Shown here: in pieces, positions 1-5,054 of the stretch
Numbering within the stretch: position 1 is the first letter of the stretch
How the letters are laid out: every line of letters begins with the position of its first letter
Source: Oscillospiraceae bacterium
Lineage (GTDB): Bacteria > Bacillota > Clostridia > Oscillospirales > Oscillospiraceae
Assembly (NCBI GenBank): GCA_031264545.1
Contig: JAISDV010000102.1
Location: 1 to 5,054 of the forward strand
DNA: 5,054 bases
Direction: 5' to 3'
The notes under the pieces: generated by a model
Told to the model about the DNA's origin: nothing
The model's database searches: none
The model's input: the letters and a program-made list of their open reading frames with translations, nothing else
Made by a program: the position numbers and the translations under genes

Positions 1-1
1 G

Positions 2-271
2 TTTGCGCCCGATGTCCCGATTATACGGCAGGATATTGCGGTGATCCTGGAGCGGTATATGAGTTGGGCGAATATCCAGCTCCCCGTGACGGCGGAATAC
101 CGCACATTCGCCGACGAGGACGAGATCGGCGGCTACGCCAAAAACGCCGTACAGCTCATGAACAAGCTTGGCGTTATAAACGGCAGGGGCGAAAGGAACG
201 GGCAAGTCGTCATCGACCCCACAGCTATGGCAACCCGCGCCGAGGTCGCGGCCATCCTGCACAGGTTTTAA
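2..271 (+). CDS. C-terminal fragment of an S-layer homology (SLH) domain surface protein
   Basis: The frame is open from the left edge and ends at a TAA at 269-271, giving the last 89 residues of a larger protein. Residues about 6-22 are the C-terminal half of one SLH repeat (PIIRQDIAVILERYMSW). Residues 36-89 are a complete final repeat: FADEDEI, then YAKNAVQLMNKLGVINGRG, then ATRAEVAAILHRF at the very end. SLH repeats usually come in threes and bind pyruvylated secondary cell-wall polymer, fixing exported proteins to the Gram-positive wall. The TRAE motif that contributes to polymer binding is intact in the last repeat. In the preceding repeat the matching position reads IIRQD, with Ile in place of the usual Thr. 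The signal peptide and functional domain lie outside the window, so the protein's activity (S-layer, glycosidase, adhesin) cannot be named. It converges on nrdR. The family call is firm; the role is open. Confidence 0.93.
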   Translation, partial: FAPDVPIIRQDIAVILERYMSWANIQLPVTAEYRTFADEDEIGGYAKNAVQLMNKLGVINGRGERNGQVVIDPTAMATRAEVAAILHRF

Positions 272-518
272 CGGCGGTGAACGGGTAGTTTAAAAAATAA
301 AAGCTTCGGCACAAGAACAGACGCGGGCAGCAAAAATGATATGCCGCCCTCAGATAGGACAGTGAAACAAAAAACACTGTTGTATCTGGGGGCGGCATAT
401 CAGACCGCCCGCCTTTGCACCCTCGTTTATTTATTCTCTTTGCTCAGTCCGCGCACTTGCAACAAAAGCGGCCGAGCCGAGTCAAGCACAGCGCAGACAC
501 CCGAACGGGAAGCCGTCG
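272..518. other. non-coding gap between convergent genes
   Basis: This gap separates the stop of the SLH protein gene (+ strand) from the stop of nrdR (- strand). I see no credible gene in it: a short frame beginning at 341 starts inside the hairpin arm and resembles no family. Its one clear element is the long stem-loop at 337-402. Apart from that, 272-336 is A/T-richer with no paired structure I can support. The stretch 403-518 shows only very short stems, for example CCCG/CGGG around 501-510, which is too weak to call a terminator. Confidence 0.7.
337..402. repeat. long stem-loop, palindromic element or terminator for nrdR
   Basis: Arms 337-364 and 375-402 pair over 28 positions around a 10-nt A-rich loop (365-374). 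Read as + strand RNA, 25 pairs are Watson-Crick, two are G-U wobbles (350/389 and 358/381) and only 357/382 (G-G) is unpaired. Read as - strand RNA, the wobbles become A-C and C-A mismatches. On the - strand the stem is followed at once by five U residues (336-332), which is how an intrinsic terminator for nrdR would look. It lies about 117 nt past the nrdR stop. The + strand has no U-tract after the stem. Typical terminator stems are much shorter, so a dispersed palindromic repeat or MITE-like element that also terminates transcription is equally possible. The structure itself is certain from the sequence; its role is inferred. Confidence 0.8.
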
Positions 519-977
519 TCAATCTTTCCTGCCCATGAGCTTGGACAACTCCTCGAAGAAGGTGTTCACGTCCTTGAACTGGCGGTAAACCGACGCGAAA
601 CGGACATAGGCCACCTCGTCGACGCTTTTGAGCCGCTGCATGACCATCTCGCCGATCCCGGTCGTCGTGACCTCGCGCTCGAGGGAATTCTGGAGCTCCT
701 GCTCGACCTCATCCGATATTTTTTCAAGCGCCTGGAGCGGAACCGGGCGCTTTTCGCAGGCCCGGAGCATCCCGTTCATGACCTTGATCTTGTCAAAGGT
801 CTGTCGGCTGCCGTCCCGCTTGACCACAACCAGCGGCAAACGCTCCATGATCTCGTAGGTCGTGAAGCGTTTCTGGCAGGCCAGGCATTCCCTGCGCCGG
901 CGTATCGTCGCGCCCTCCTCGGCAGGGCGCGAATCAATGACTTTGCTTTCGGCATAGCCGCAAAAGGGACATCTCAT
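519..977 (-). CDS. nrdR: transcriptional repressor NrdR
   Basis: NrdR is the zinc-ribbon/ATP-cone repressor that senses ATP versus dATP and shuts off ribonucleotide reductase genes by binding NrdR boxes. The 152-residue product is the usual family length. Residues 3-34 form the zinc ribbon, with Cys pairs C3/C6 (CPFC) and C31/C34 (CLAC) and the family signature ESKVIDSRP between them, followed by RRRREC. The ATP-cone covers about residues 47-137, opening with VVKRDGSRQTFDKIK; the C-terminal part includes VAYVRFASVYRQFKDV. All the expected motifs are present. The ATG at 977 is chosen because it gives the canonical MRCPFCG start and has GAGGAG seven bases upstream. The longer frame from TTG at 992 would place that Shine-Dalgarno sequence inside the gene. 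It lies downstream of the rnmV-like gene on the same strand across a 151-bp gap with its own likely promoter. No reductase gene is in the window. Confidence 0.97.
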   Translation of the reverse strand: MRCPFCGYAESKVIDSRPAEEGATIRRRRECLACQKRFTTYEIMERLPLVVVKRDGSRQTFDKIKVMNGMLRACEKRPVPLQALEKISDEVEQELQNSLEREVTTTGIGEMVMQRLKSVDEVAYVRFASVYRQFKDVNTFFEELSKLMGRKD

Positions 978-984
978 AACAGCT

Positions 985-990
985 CTCCTC
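985..990 (-). promoter_or_regulatory. ribosome binding site deciding the nrdR start
   Basis: GAGGAG on the - strand ends seven bases before the ATG at 977. It overlaps the alternative upstream TTG frame (992), so it argues for the shorter 152-residue NrdR. Confidence 0.85.
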
Positions 991-1042
991 AACTGGCGTT
1001 TCGTTTATCCTGATCCGTTTTCAAGAAATCTCTATCGGGGAT

Positions 1043-1072
1043 ATTTTAGCACACTTGGCGCCCGTATGCCAC
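1043..1072 (-). promoter_or_regulatory. candidate sigma-A promoter for nrdR
   Basis: On the - strand a TAAAAT hexamer (1048-1043) is directly preceded by TGC (1051-1049), making an extended -10. A 4-of-6 match to TTGACA, GTGGCA (1072-1067), lies 18 bp upstream. This would start transcription roughly 60 nt before the nrdR ATG, in the non-coding gap after the rnmV-like gene. The -10 is good and the -35 is weak, so the assignment is moderate. Confidence 0.45.
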
Positions 1073-1128
1073 ACATATTTGCGTATCCGGCGTTTTGCGC
1101 TTTAACCGCCCCGGGACTTGATAAGCCT

Positions 1129-1737
1129 CTACGGCAGTTCTTCCCGGGCAGCGCCGGCGGCCAGGCGGCAAAGCTCGTCGCGGCTCAGCAGCAGGTTGAG
1201 CACCTCCAGCATGGCGTTCGGTGAAAGCGCCGAGGGCAGGTCCAGGCTTTTCAGAAGCCTCCGCCGCTTTTCCCGGCTGCCCTTTCCGCCGGAAAGCCCG
1301 AGCGCGTACAGGTCGGCCTTGGTGATCGGTTCCGCCTCCGCCGCGCTGTCCGCCGCCTCCCCGCAGGCGGCGCCCGCGTTTTTCAGCGCGGTCAGGATCG
1401 TCGCGGGGTCCATACCCTCGACCCCGAGCTTTCCCGCCCTGGAGGGGGCGCTTTTGCGGCGCTCCTTGCCCGCAATCTCCGGGATATACGCGTGCTTGAC
1501 GTACCTTGGGTCGATCGCGCCCTTCAGGAAATTCCGAATGACAAAGCCCGCGCCGTCGCTGTCGGTCAGTACGATCAGCCCCCGCTTTTCCGCAAGGCGG
1601 CGAAAGAGCGCGAGCTTTTCTCTGTCCGAAAAAATGCCGAAGCCCCCCGTCTCGACGATGGTGCCGTCGACGATCTGACTCAGCGTATTTTTGTCGTAGC
1701 GACCCTCAACGACGATGACCTCACGAAGCTTGAGCAT
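1129..1737 (-). CDS. rnmV: RNase M5-like Toprim protein with clostridial C-terminal extension
   Basis: Ribonuclease M5 trims the 5S rRNA precursor; it is a cytoplasmic Toprim-fold nuclease found mainly in Firmicutes. The 202-residue product has the Toprim metal-binding residues in order: E11 in VVEGRYD, the G31-G32 turn, and D59/D61 in LTDSDGAG. After the Toprim domain comes RYVKHAYIPEIAGKERRK (78-95), typical of RNase M5-like proteins. The C-terminal part from about residue 105 (GVEGMDPATI) matches what I remember as DUF4093; it includes an Ala-rich linker (about 121-137) and a helical tail. In B. subtilis RnmV the second Toprim motif reads DPD followed by a PGE-type stretch, whereas here it is DSDGAG, so exact substrate equivalence is inferred. 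The ATG at 1737 has GGAGG six bases upstream. It follows holA by 69 bp and is probably co-transcribed with comEC-holA. Family confidence is high; confidence in the 5S rRNA function is moderate. Confidence 0.85.
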   Translation of the reverse strand: MLKLREVIVVEGRYDKNTLSQIVDGTIVETGGFGIFSDREKLALFRRLAEKRGLIVLTDSDGAGFVIRNFLKGAIDPRYVKHAYIPEIAGKERRKSAPSRAGKLGVEGMDPATILTALKNAGAACGEAADSAAEAEPITKADLYALGLSGGKGSREKRRRLLKSLDLPSALSPNAMLEVLNLLLSRDELCRLAAGAAREELP

Positions 1738-1743
1738 AACAGT

Positions 1744-1771
1744 CCTCCGGCCCGGTACCGCCCGTACCCGG
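1744..1771 (-). promoter_or_regulatory. leader hairpin and Shine-Dalgarno of the rnmV-like gene
   Basis: In the holA-rnmV gap, the - strand shows T6 (1777-1772), then a 7-bp stem with a one-base bulge. The arms are 1771-1764 and 1758-1752, with a 5-nt loop. The strong Shine-Dalgarno GGAGG (1748-1744) follows three bases later, and the ATG is six bases beyond that. The U-run precedes the stem, so this is not an intrinsic terminator in this direction. A stabilising or translation-control hairpin is possible but unproven. The Shine-Dalgarno itself is secure. Confidence 0.45.
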
Positions 1772-1806
1772 AAAAAATACAGGCACGGCGGTTTGATTGC
1801 ATACTG

Positions 1807-2847
1807 TCAGCCGCCGGCCGCGAGGCGGAGCAGCAGCTCCTTGAGGATCGTCTCGTCGTCCTCGGAAGCGCTTTTCATCCTGTAGTCGCTTTCCGCGCAG
1901 AGCGCGACGGCTTTTTTCAGCCCGTCCTTCGTGAAGCCCGCGGCGGCTTTCAAGAGCTTGTCCGCCAGAAAGGGATAGCTGATCCCGTGGCTTTCCATCA
2001 CAAACTCCCGGCCGAGGCCGTTATCCAGGGCGATCCGCGCGGTATAGAGCCTGCGCAGCTGGAAGCCGATCATCGCGAGCGTTTTGATCGGATGCTCGCC
2101 GGACGCTAAAAGCTCGGCCAGCAGCGCGGCAGCCTTGTCGAAATTCCGTTCGGACAGCCTGTCCGTCATCTCAAAAACGCTTGCCTCCGGTATGCGGGAA
2201 GCGGCGTTTTCAATATCCTCCGCCGTCACGCGCCCGCCCTTCGCATAGCCCGCGATTTTCTCGATCTCTGGGATCAGCCGAAGCATCAGCTCGCCCGAAA
2301 CGAATATCAGCCTTTCGCACTCGGCGCGGCCGATCTGCTTGCCGAGCGCGGAAAAACGCCGCGTGATCCAGGCGATCAGCAGGCCCTGCGGCTGGGTCGT
2401 GAATTCGATCGCCTTTCCGAGTTTTTTGACGCGCTTGACGGTGGAAAGCCTGCCGTCCGGGTCGGCGCCCGGCGGCATGAGCAGGACGAGCGTGGCATAT
2501 TCCGGGATGTCGGAGACGATACTTTTAAAGCGCTCCGCGTCGTCCTCCTTCAAAGCGTTGAGCTCGAAATCCCGCAGCTCGATGAGCGTCCGCTCTCCCA
2601 TGAACGGGACGGAATCCACGGCCTCCGCGAGCCTTTGCATCGTAAGCCCGGCGCCGCCCAGCCTGTGATGGTTGAATTCCGTATCGCCCGCCGCGAGGCA
2701 TTGTCTTTTTATCTCGTCGAAAAAGCTCGCGCGCAGATAAGCCTCCGCGCCCCAGAGCAGATAAAGCCTGCCCGGCCCTTTTTCCTTCAGCTCACGCAAA
2801 ACGGCGCCGTAATCGGTTTTTTGCGCATTCCCGCCGAATTTCGCCAT
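1807..2847 (-). CDS. holA: DNA polymerase III subunit delta
   Basis: HolA (YqeN in B. subtilis) is the clamp-loader subunit that opens the beta sliding clamp during replication. The 346-residue product is the expected length. The N-terminal AAA+-like domain starts with YLLWGAEAYL (29-38) where active ATPases have a Walker A motif; delta is normally ATPase-dead, which fits. SVPFMGERTLIELRDF (79-94) corresponds to the family's 'PFFGxxRL' region. The later helical domains carry EASVFEMTDRLSERN (221-235), GEHPIKTLAMIGFQLRRLY (251-269) and the C-terminal SDYRMKS (320-326), all in family order. ATG 2847 is preferred because GGAGGG lies about seven bases upstream. The alternative TTG at 2865 adds six residues, would overlap the comEC stop as TTGA, and has no Shine-Dalgarno. 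It sits 14 bp after comEC, an arrangement resembling the B. subtilis comEC-yqeN neighbourhood. No frame damage is seen. Confidence 0.96.
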   Translation of the reverse strand: MAKFGGNAQKTDYGAVLRELKEKGPGRLYLLWGAEAYLRASFFDEIKRQCLAAGDTEFNHHRLGGAGLTMQRLAEAVDSVPFMGERTLIELRDFELNALKEDDAERFKSIVSDIPEYATLVLLMPPGADPDGRLSTVKRVKKLGKAIEFTTQPQGLLIAWITRRFSALGKQIGRAECERLIFVSGELMLRLIPEIEKIAGYAKGGRVTAEDIENAASRIPEASVFEMTDRLSERNFDKAAALLAELLASGEHPIKTLAMIGFQLRRLYTARIALDNGLGREFVMESHGISYPFLADKLLKAAAGFTKDGLKKAVALCAESDYRMKSASEDDETILKELLLRLAAGG

Positions 2848-2851
2848 CTCC

Positions 2852-2860
2852 GCGCCCTCC
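2852..2860 (-). promoter_or_regulatory. ribosome binding site deciding the holA start
   Basis: The purine-rich GAGGGAGGG on the - strand lies just after the comEC stop and ends a few bases before ATG 2847. It is downstream of the alternative TTG (2865), so it supports the shorter HolA. Confidence 0.75.
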
Positions 2861-2861
2861 C

Positions 2862-5054
2862 TCAATAGCGGATACTGAAAGTGACCGTGCCGCTCAGGTC
2901 CGTCCTGTAGACCGTCATCCCCGCCTCCGCAAAGCGGGAGAGCGCCTCCTCCGTCGGATGTCCGTAGCTGTTGTAGCCACAGGAGACAAGGGCATATTCC
3001 GCCCGAAGCGCCCGCAAAAGCTCGGACGAGCTCGCGTACTTCGAGCCGTGGTGTCCCGCGACGAACAGCTCGGCGTCGGGCAGCTTGTGTGCAGCCAGGT
3101 ATTCCGCTTCCTCGGAAATGTCGGCGTCCCCGGTGATCAGCGCGTCGAAATTCCCCAGGCTTGCGAGGAAAATCAGCGAGGGCTCGCCCCGGCCGAGGGT
3201 GCTGGACACCGCAAGGCTCAGATCACCGGCTTCGATCTCTGCGCTTTCCTGGATGATGTAAACCTCCGTGTCCAGTTTCTCCGCCAGCCGCAGGATCTTG
3301 TCCCGCCATGCCTTGTCCAGCGAGCCGCCGGGGATCACCAGCTTTTCCACTTCGACCCGGCTCATGAGCCGCGTGACGCCGTTAACGTGGTCGCTGTCAA
3401 AATGCGTCAGCATGAGCAGGCCGATGCTGCGCCTCCCTCTGCCGAGCAGGAAACCCGCAACGGTTTCCCCGGCGTTCGTGTTCTTGCCCTTGCCGCCGCA
3501 GTCGATCACGGCGGTCGTGTCCCCGGCCATGATGACAAGGCTTTGCCCCTGTCCGATGTCCACGGCGCTGATACTGCCCGTACCCGCTTCCACGGGGGCC
3601 TCGAGCGTCAGGATCACGCAGCAGAGGGCGATAACGGACAGGCAGACCGGCAGGACGGGACGGAAGCCCTCCCTGCGCGGGAAAAGGCAGCAGAGCAGGA
3701 ACACGATATAAACCAGGGCCAGCCACCAGGCGAAGAGATTACCCTGCGTATAAACCGCGGCATAAGGGACCGCGGAAGCCAGCTTTACGGCGGTCATCAT
3801 GTACCGGAGGAGTACGCTTGTCAATACGCCGCAGATCCGCCCGAGCGGCAACCAGACAAAGCCCGCGAAGCAGCTGACGAAGCCGCCGATGAAGCAGGCC
3901 GATACCGCCCAGAAAATGAGGATATTCACCAGTATTCCGATCAGGGAGACGTAGCCGAAATACAGGACCGTAATCGGAACGGTAAAAATGATCGCGCCGA
4001 CCGTCGCGGCAAAGCTGGCGCAGATACCCTCGGGCAGCGCTTTGAGCGCGCGCCGCGCGAGGCTTTGCGCGCCTTTGACTGCCGGAAGGGCCGACCGCAG
4101 CCCCGCCGAAAGCGGCTGATATATCCGGGGCGTGACGAAGATCATCCCGAGCATCGCCGCGAAGGAGAGCTGAAGATTGACGGACGCGCAGGACGCCGGG
4201 TTCAGCAGCAAAAGCACGGCGAGAATCGCCGCCAGTGCGGTCAGGCCGTCGTTCTCCCTTTTGAACAGCGGCGCCATGAGCACCGTGCTGACCATGAAGG
4301 CCGCGCGCACGACTGAGGGGATCGCCCCGGCAAAAGGCACGAAAAGCCAGACGACGGGCAGGCCGACGAGAGAAACAAGCCGCTTTTTCCGAACAATGAG
4401 GCTGATGAAGCCGACGAGGAAAGCGACATTCATGCCCGAAACCGCGACGACATGGAGCACCCCCGCCTCCGACATGGCGGCATAGAGCGCCGGGTCCTCA
4501 TAGAGCAGCTTGGTATCTCCGGTGAGCAGCGCCGTCATCAGTGGCGCGGTATCCTCCGGAAACGCGCCGAGCACCAGCGCCTTCAGGCCCCTGGCAAGAG
4601 TCTTTGGCGCGTAGATGAATGAGACCGGGCTCTTTCCCAGAAGCTCCGGCGCGCTTTTCAGATAGCAGATGAGGTAAACGCCCTCGGCGTTGCTGCCCGA
4701 GAAGGACGCGCCGTAGCGCTCATCAGCGGTTTTCAGCCTTGCCGCCGCCCGCACGCGGTCGCCCGGCTCCAGCGCGTCCAGCTCGTCGCCGAAGGAATAG
4801 AGCAGCGCGTCCAGCTTAGGGGCGCTGTCCCCGGTCAGCCTGACCCGCACGGTCGTCTGGCTTTCATACAGCTCCGGATAATCCGTCACCCGCGCCTCTA
4901 TGCTCAGCTCCGCGCCGGAAATTTCCCGCGCGGGCAGCGTCTTCAGCTCATAGGACAGCCGCGCCGCACAGAAGCCGTTCGCCGCGGAGAGAAGGACAAG
5001 CAGGATCGCCGTCCGTCTTTCCGCCCTGAAAAACAGGGCGGAAAGCGAGAGCAG
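2862..5054 (-). CDS. comEC: DNA-uptake channel protein ComEC/Rec2, 5'-partial
   Basis: ComEC is the polytopic inner-membrane channel that brings single-stranded DNA into the cytoplasm in natural transformation. The frame stays open to the right edge, giving 730 visible residues. The GTG at 4889 is internal, because the 55 codons before it encode an expected N-terminal membrane segment (about residues 15-30). With a family length of roughly 700-800, little is missing. Domains in visible-residue numbers: OB-fold-like region, about 50-140; competence domain, about 155-485, with LLTGD (175-179), LHVVAVSGMNVAF (200-212), PSVVRAA (246-252), QLSFAAMLG (295-303) and around eight hydrophobic segments; C-terminal metallo-beta-lactamase-like domain, 492-730. 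The last domain keeps DIGQG (499-503), HFDSDH (551-556), TGDAD (641-645), GHHGS (667-671) and SYGHP (696-700), so its metal site looks intact. The residue after GQG is Gln rather than the commoner Asp. It leads an apparent operon with holA and rnmV. The gene looks functional; competence itself is not shown by this window. Confidence 0.95.
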   Translation of the reverse strand: MLSLSALFFRAERRTAILLVLLSAANGFCAARLSYELKTLPAREISGAELSIEARVTDYPELYESQTTVRVRLTGDSAPKLDALLYSFGDELDALEPGDRVRAAARLKTADERYGASFSGSNAEGVYLICYLKSAPELLGKSPVSFIYAPKTLARGLKALVLGAFPEDTAPLMTALLTGDTKLLYEDPALYAAMSEAGVLHVVAVSGMNVAFLVGFISLIVRKKRLVSLVGLPVVWLFVPFAGAIPSVVRAAFMVSTVLMAPLFKRENDGLTALAAILAVLLLLNPASCASVNLQLSFAAMLGMIFVTPRIYQPLSAGLRSALPAVKGAQSLARRALKALPEGICASFAATVGAIIFTVPITVLYFGYVSLIGILVNILIFWAVSACFIGGFVSCFAGFVWLPLGRICGVLTSVLLRYMMTAVKLASAVPYAAVYTQGNLFAWWLALVYIVFLLCCLFPRREGFRPVLPVCLSVIALCCVILTLEAPVEAGTGSISAVDIGQGQSLVIMAGDTTAVIDCGGKGKNTNAGETVAGFLLGRGRRSIGLLMLTHFDSDHVNGVTRLMSRVEVEKLVIPGGSLDKAWRDKILRLAEKLDTEVYIIQESAEIEAGDLSLAVSSTLGRGEPSLIFLASLGNFDALITGDADISEEAEYLAAHKLPDAELFVAGHHGSKYASSSELLRALRAEYALVSCGYNSYGHPTEEALSRFAEAGMTVYRTDLSGTVTFSIRY
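5017..5045. repeat. perfect 12-bp inverted repeat inside the 5' part of comEC
   Basis: Arms 5017-5028 and 5034-5045 are perfect reverse complements around a 5-nt A5 loop (T5 on the coding strand). It lies within codons for the N-terminal residues SALFFRAER of the visible ComEC, between two hydrophobic stretches. The stem is GC-rich (GCCCTG/CAGGGC core). No U-run follows it on the coding strand, so it is not a standard terminator. It may be chance, a transcript-folding element, or a terminator-like structure read from elsewhere. Confidence 0.7.

Noticed and set aside
341..538. A 65-codon + strand frame in the intergenic gap
   Set aside because: It begins inside the hairpin arm and runs into the 3' end of nrdR. 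It has no recognisable domain and no clear Shine-Dalgarno, so it is not called a gene.
1069..1084. A partly palindromic ACACATAT-like sequence overlapping the nrdR -35, resembling an NrdR box
   Set aside because: It looks like half of an NrdR box, but the two half-sites match only with altered spacing and two mismatches, and there is no second box at the usual distance. A motif scan with an NrdR matrix would be needed before calling autoregulation.
1082..1128. Possible terminator just after the rnmV stop
   Set aside because: Only short GC matches such as CCCGGG are present, with no stem followed by a U-run on the - strand, so readthrough toward nrdR remains possible.
1351..1372. An 8-bp inverted repeat (CGCCGCCT/AGGCGGCG) within the rnmV-like gene
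   Set aside because: It lies in an Ala-rich, GC-rich coding stretch where such short complementary runs of GCC/GGC codons are expected by chance.
1118..2109. Long + strand frames opposite rnmV and holA (1118-1678 and 1492-2109)
   Set aside because: They overlap each other and two firmly recognised - strand genes. Their products are Ser/Arg/Ala-rich without motifs.
2958..4316. A 452-codon open frame on the + strand opposite comEC
   Set aside because: It is antisense to a ComEC with well-conserved motifs in every domain. The frame is long because GC-rich coding DNA has few stops on the other strand. Its product is a low-complexity charged sequence resembling no family.
2862..4889. GTG at 4889 as the comEC start
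   Set aside because: The frame continues without a stop to the right edge and encodes the expected N-terminal hydrophobic segment plus the beginning of the OB-fold-like region; no Shine-Dalgarno precedes the GTG.

Overview
The window reads as a piece of a GC-rich Clostridia (Firmicutes) chromosome, most likely in or near the Oscillospiraceae. Four things suggest this: a surface protein ending in S-layer homology (SLH) repeats, good AGGAG-type ribosome binding sites, an RNase M5-like protein with the long clostridial C-terminal extension, and a comEC-holA pair as in the comE locus of Bacillus subtilis. The lineage is an inference; there is no rRNA or other phylogenetic marker to fix it.

Layout. 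Positions 2-271 (+ strand) are the last 89 codons of an SLH-domain cell-surface protein that begins outside the window. Positions 272-518 are a non-coding gap between convergent genes. It holds a very long stem-loop (337-402) with 28-nt arms. All other genes are on the - strand and read from right to left: comEC (2862-5054, start beyond the right edge), holA (1807-2847), an rnmV-like Toprim gene (1129-1737) and nrdR (519-977).

How the genes fit together. comEC and holA are 14 bp apart and rnmV follows 69 bp later, so these three look like one transcription unit. ComEC is the inner-membrane DNA-uptake channel, HolA is the clamp-loader delta subunit, and the RnmV-like protein is a Toprim nuclease predicted to mature 5S rRNA. 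nrdR, the ATP/dATP-sensing repressor of ribonucleotide reductase genes, lies 151 bp further on. It has its own plausible extended -10 promoter but could also receive readthrough. The shared theme is nucleic-acid housekeeping; I see no defence system, prophage, insertion sequence, CRISPR array or tRNA.

Start-site corrections. For both nrdR and holA the longest reading frame begins at a TTG inside or just upstream of a clear Shine-Dalgarno sequence. The downstream ATG is the better start in each case. comEC stays open to the right edge, so its apparent GTG start at 4889 is internal.

The least-explained items are two hairpins: the intergenic stem-loop at 337-402 and a perfect 12-bp inverted repeat inside the 5' part of comEC (5017-5045). 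I found no convincing new biological system; the coding content is ordinary.
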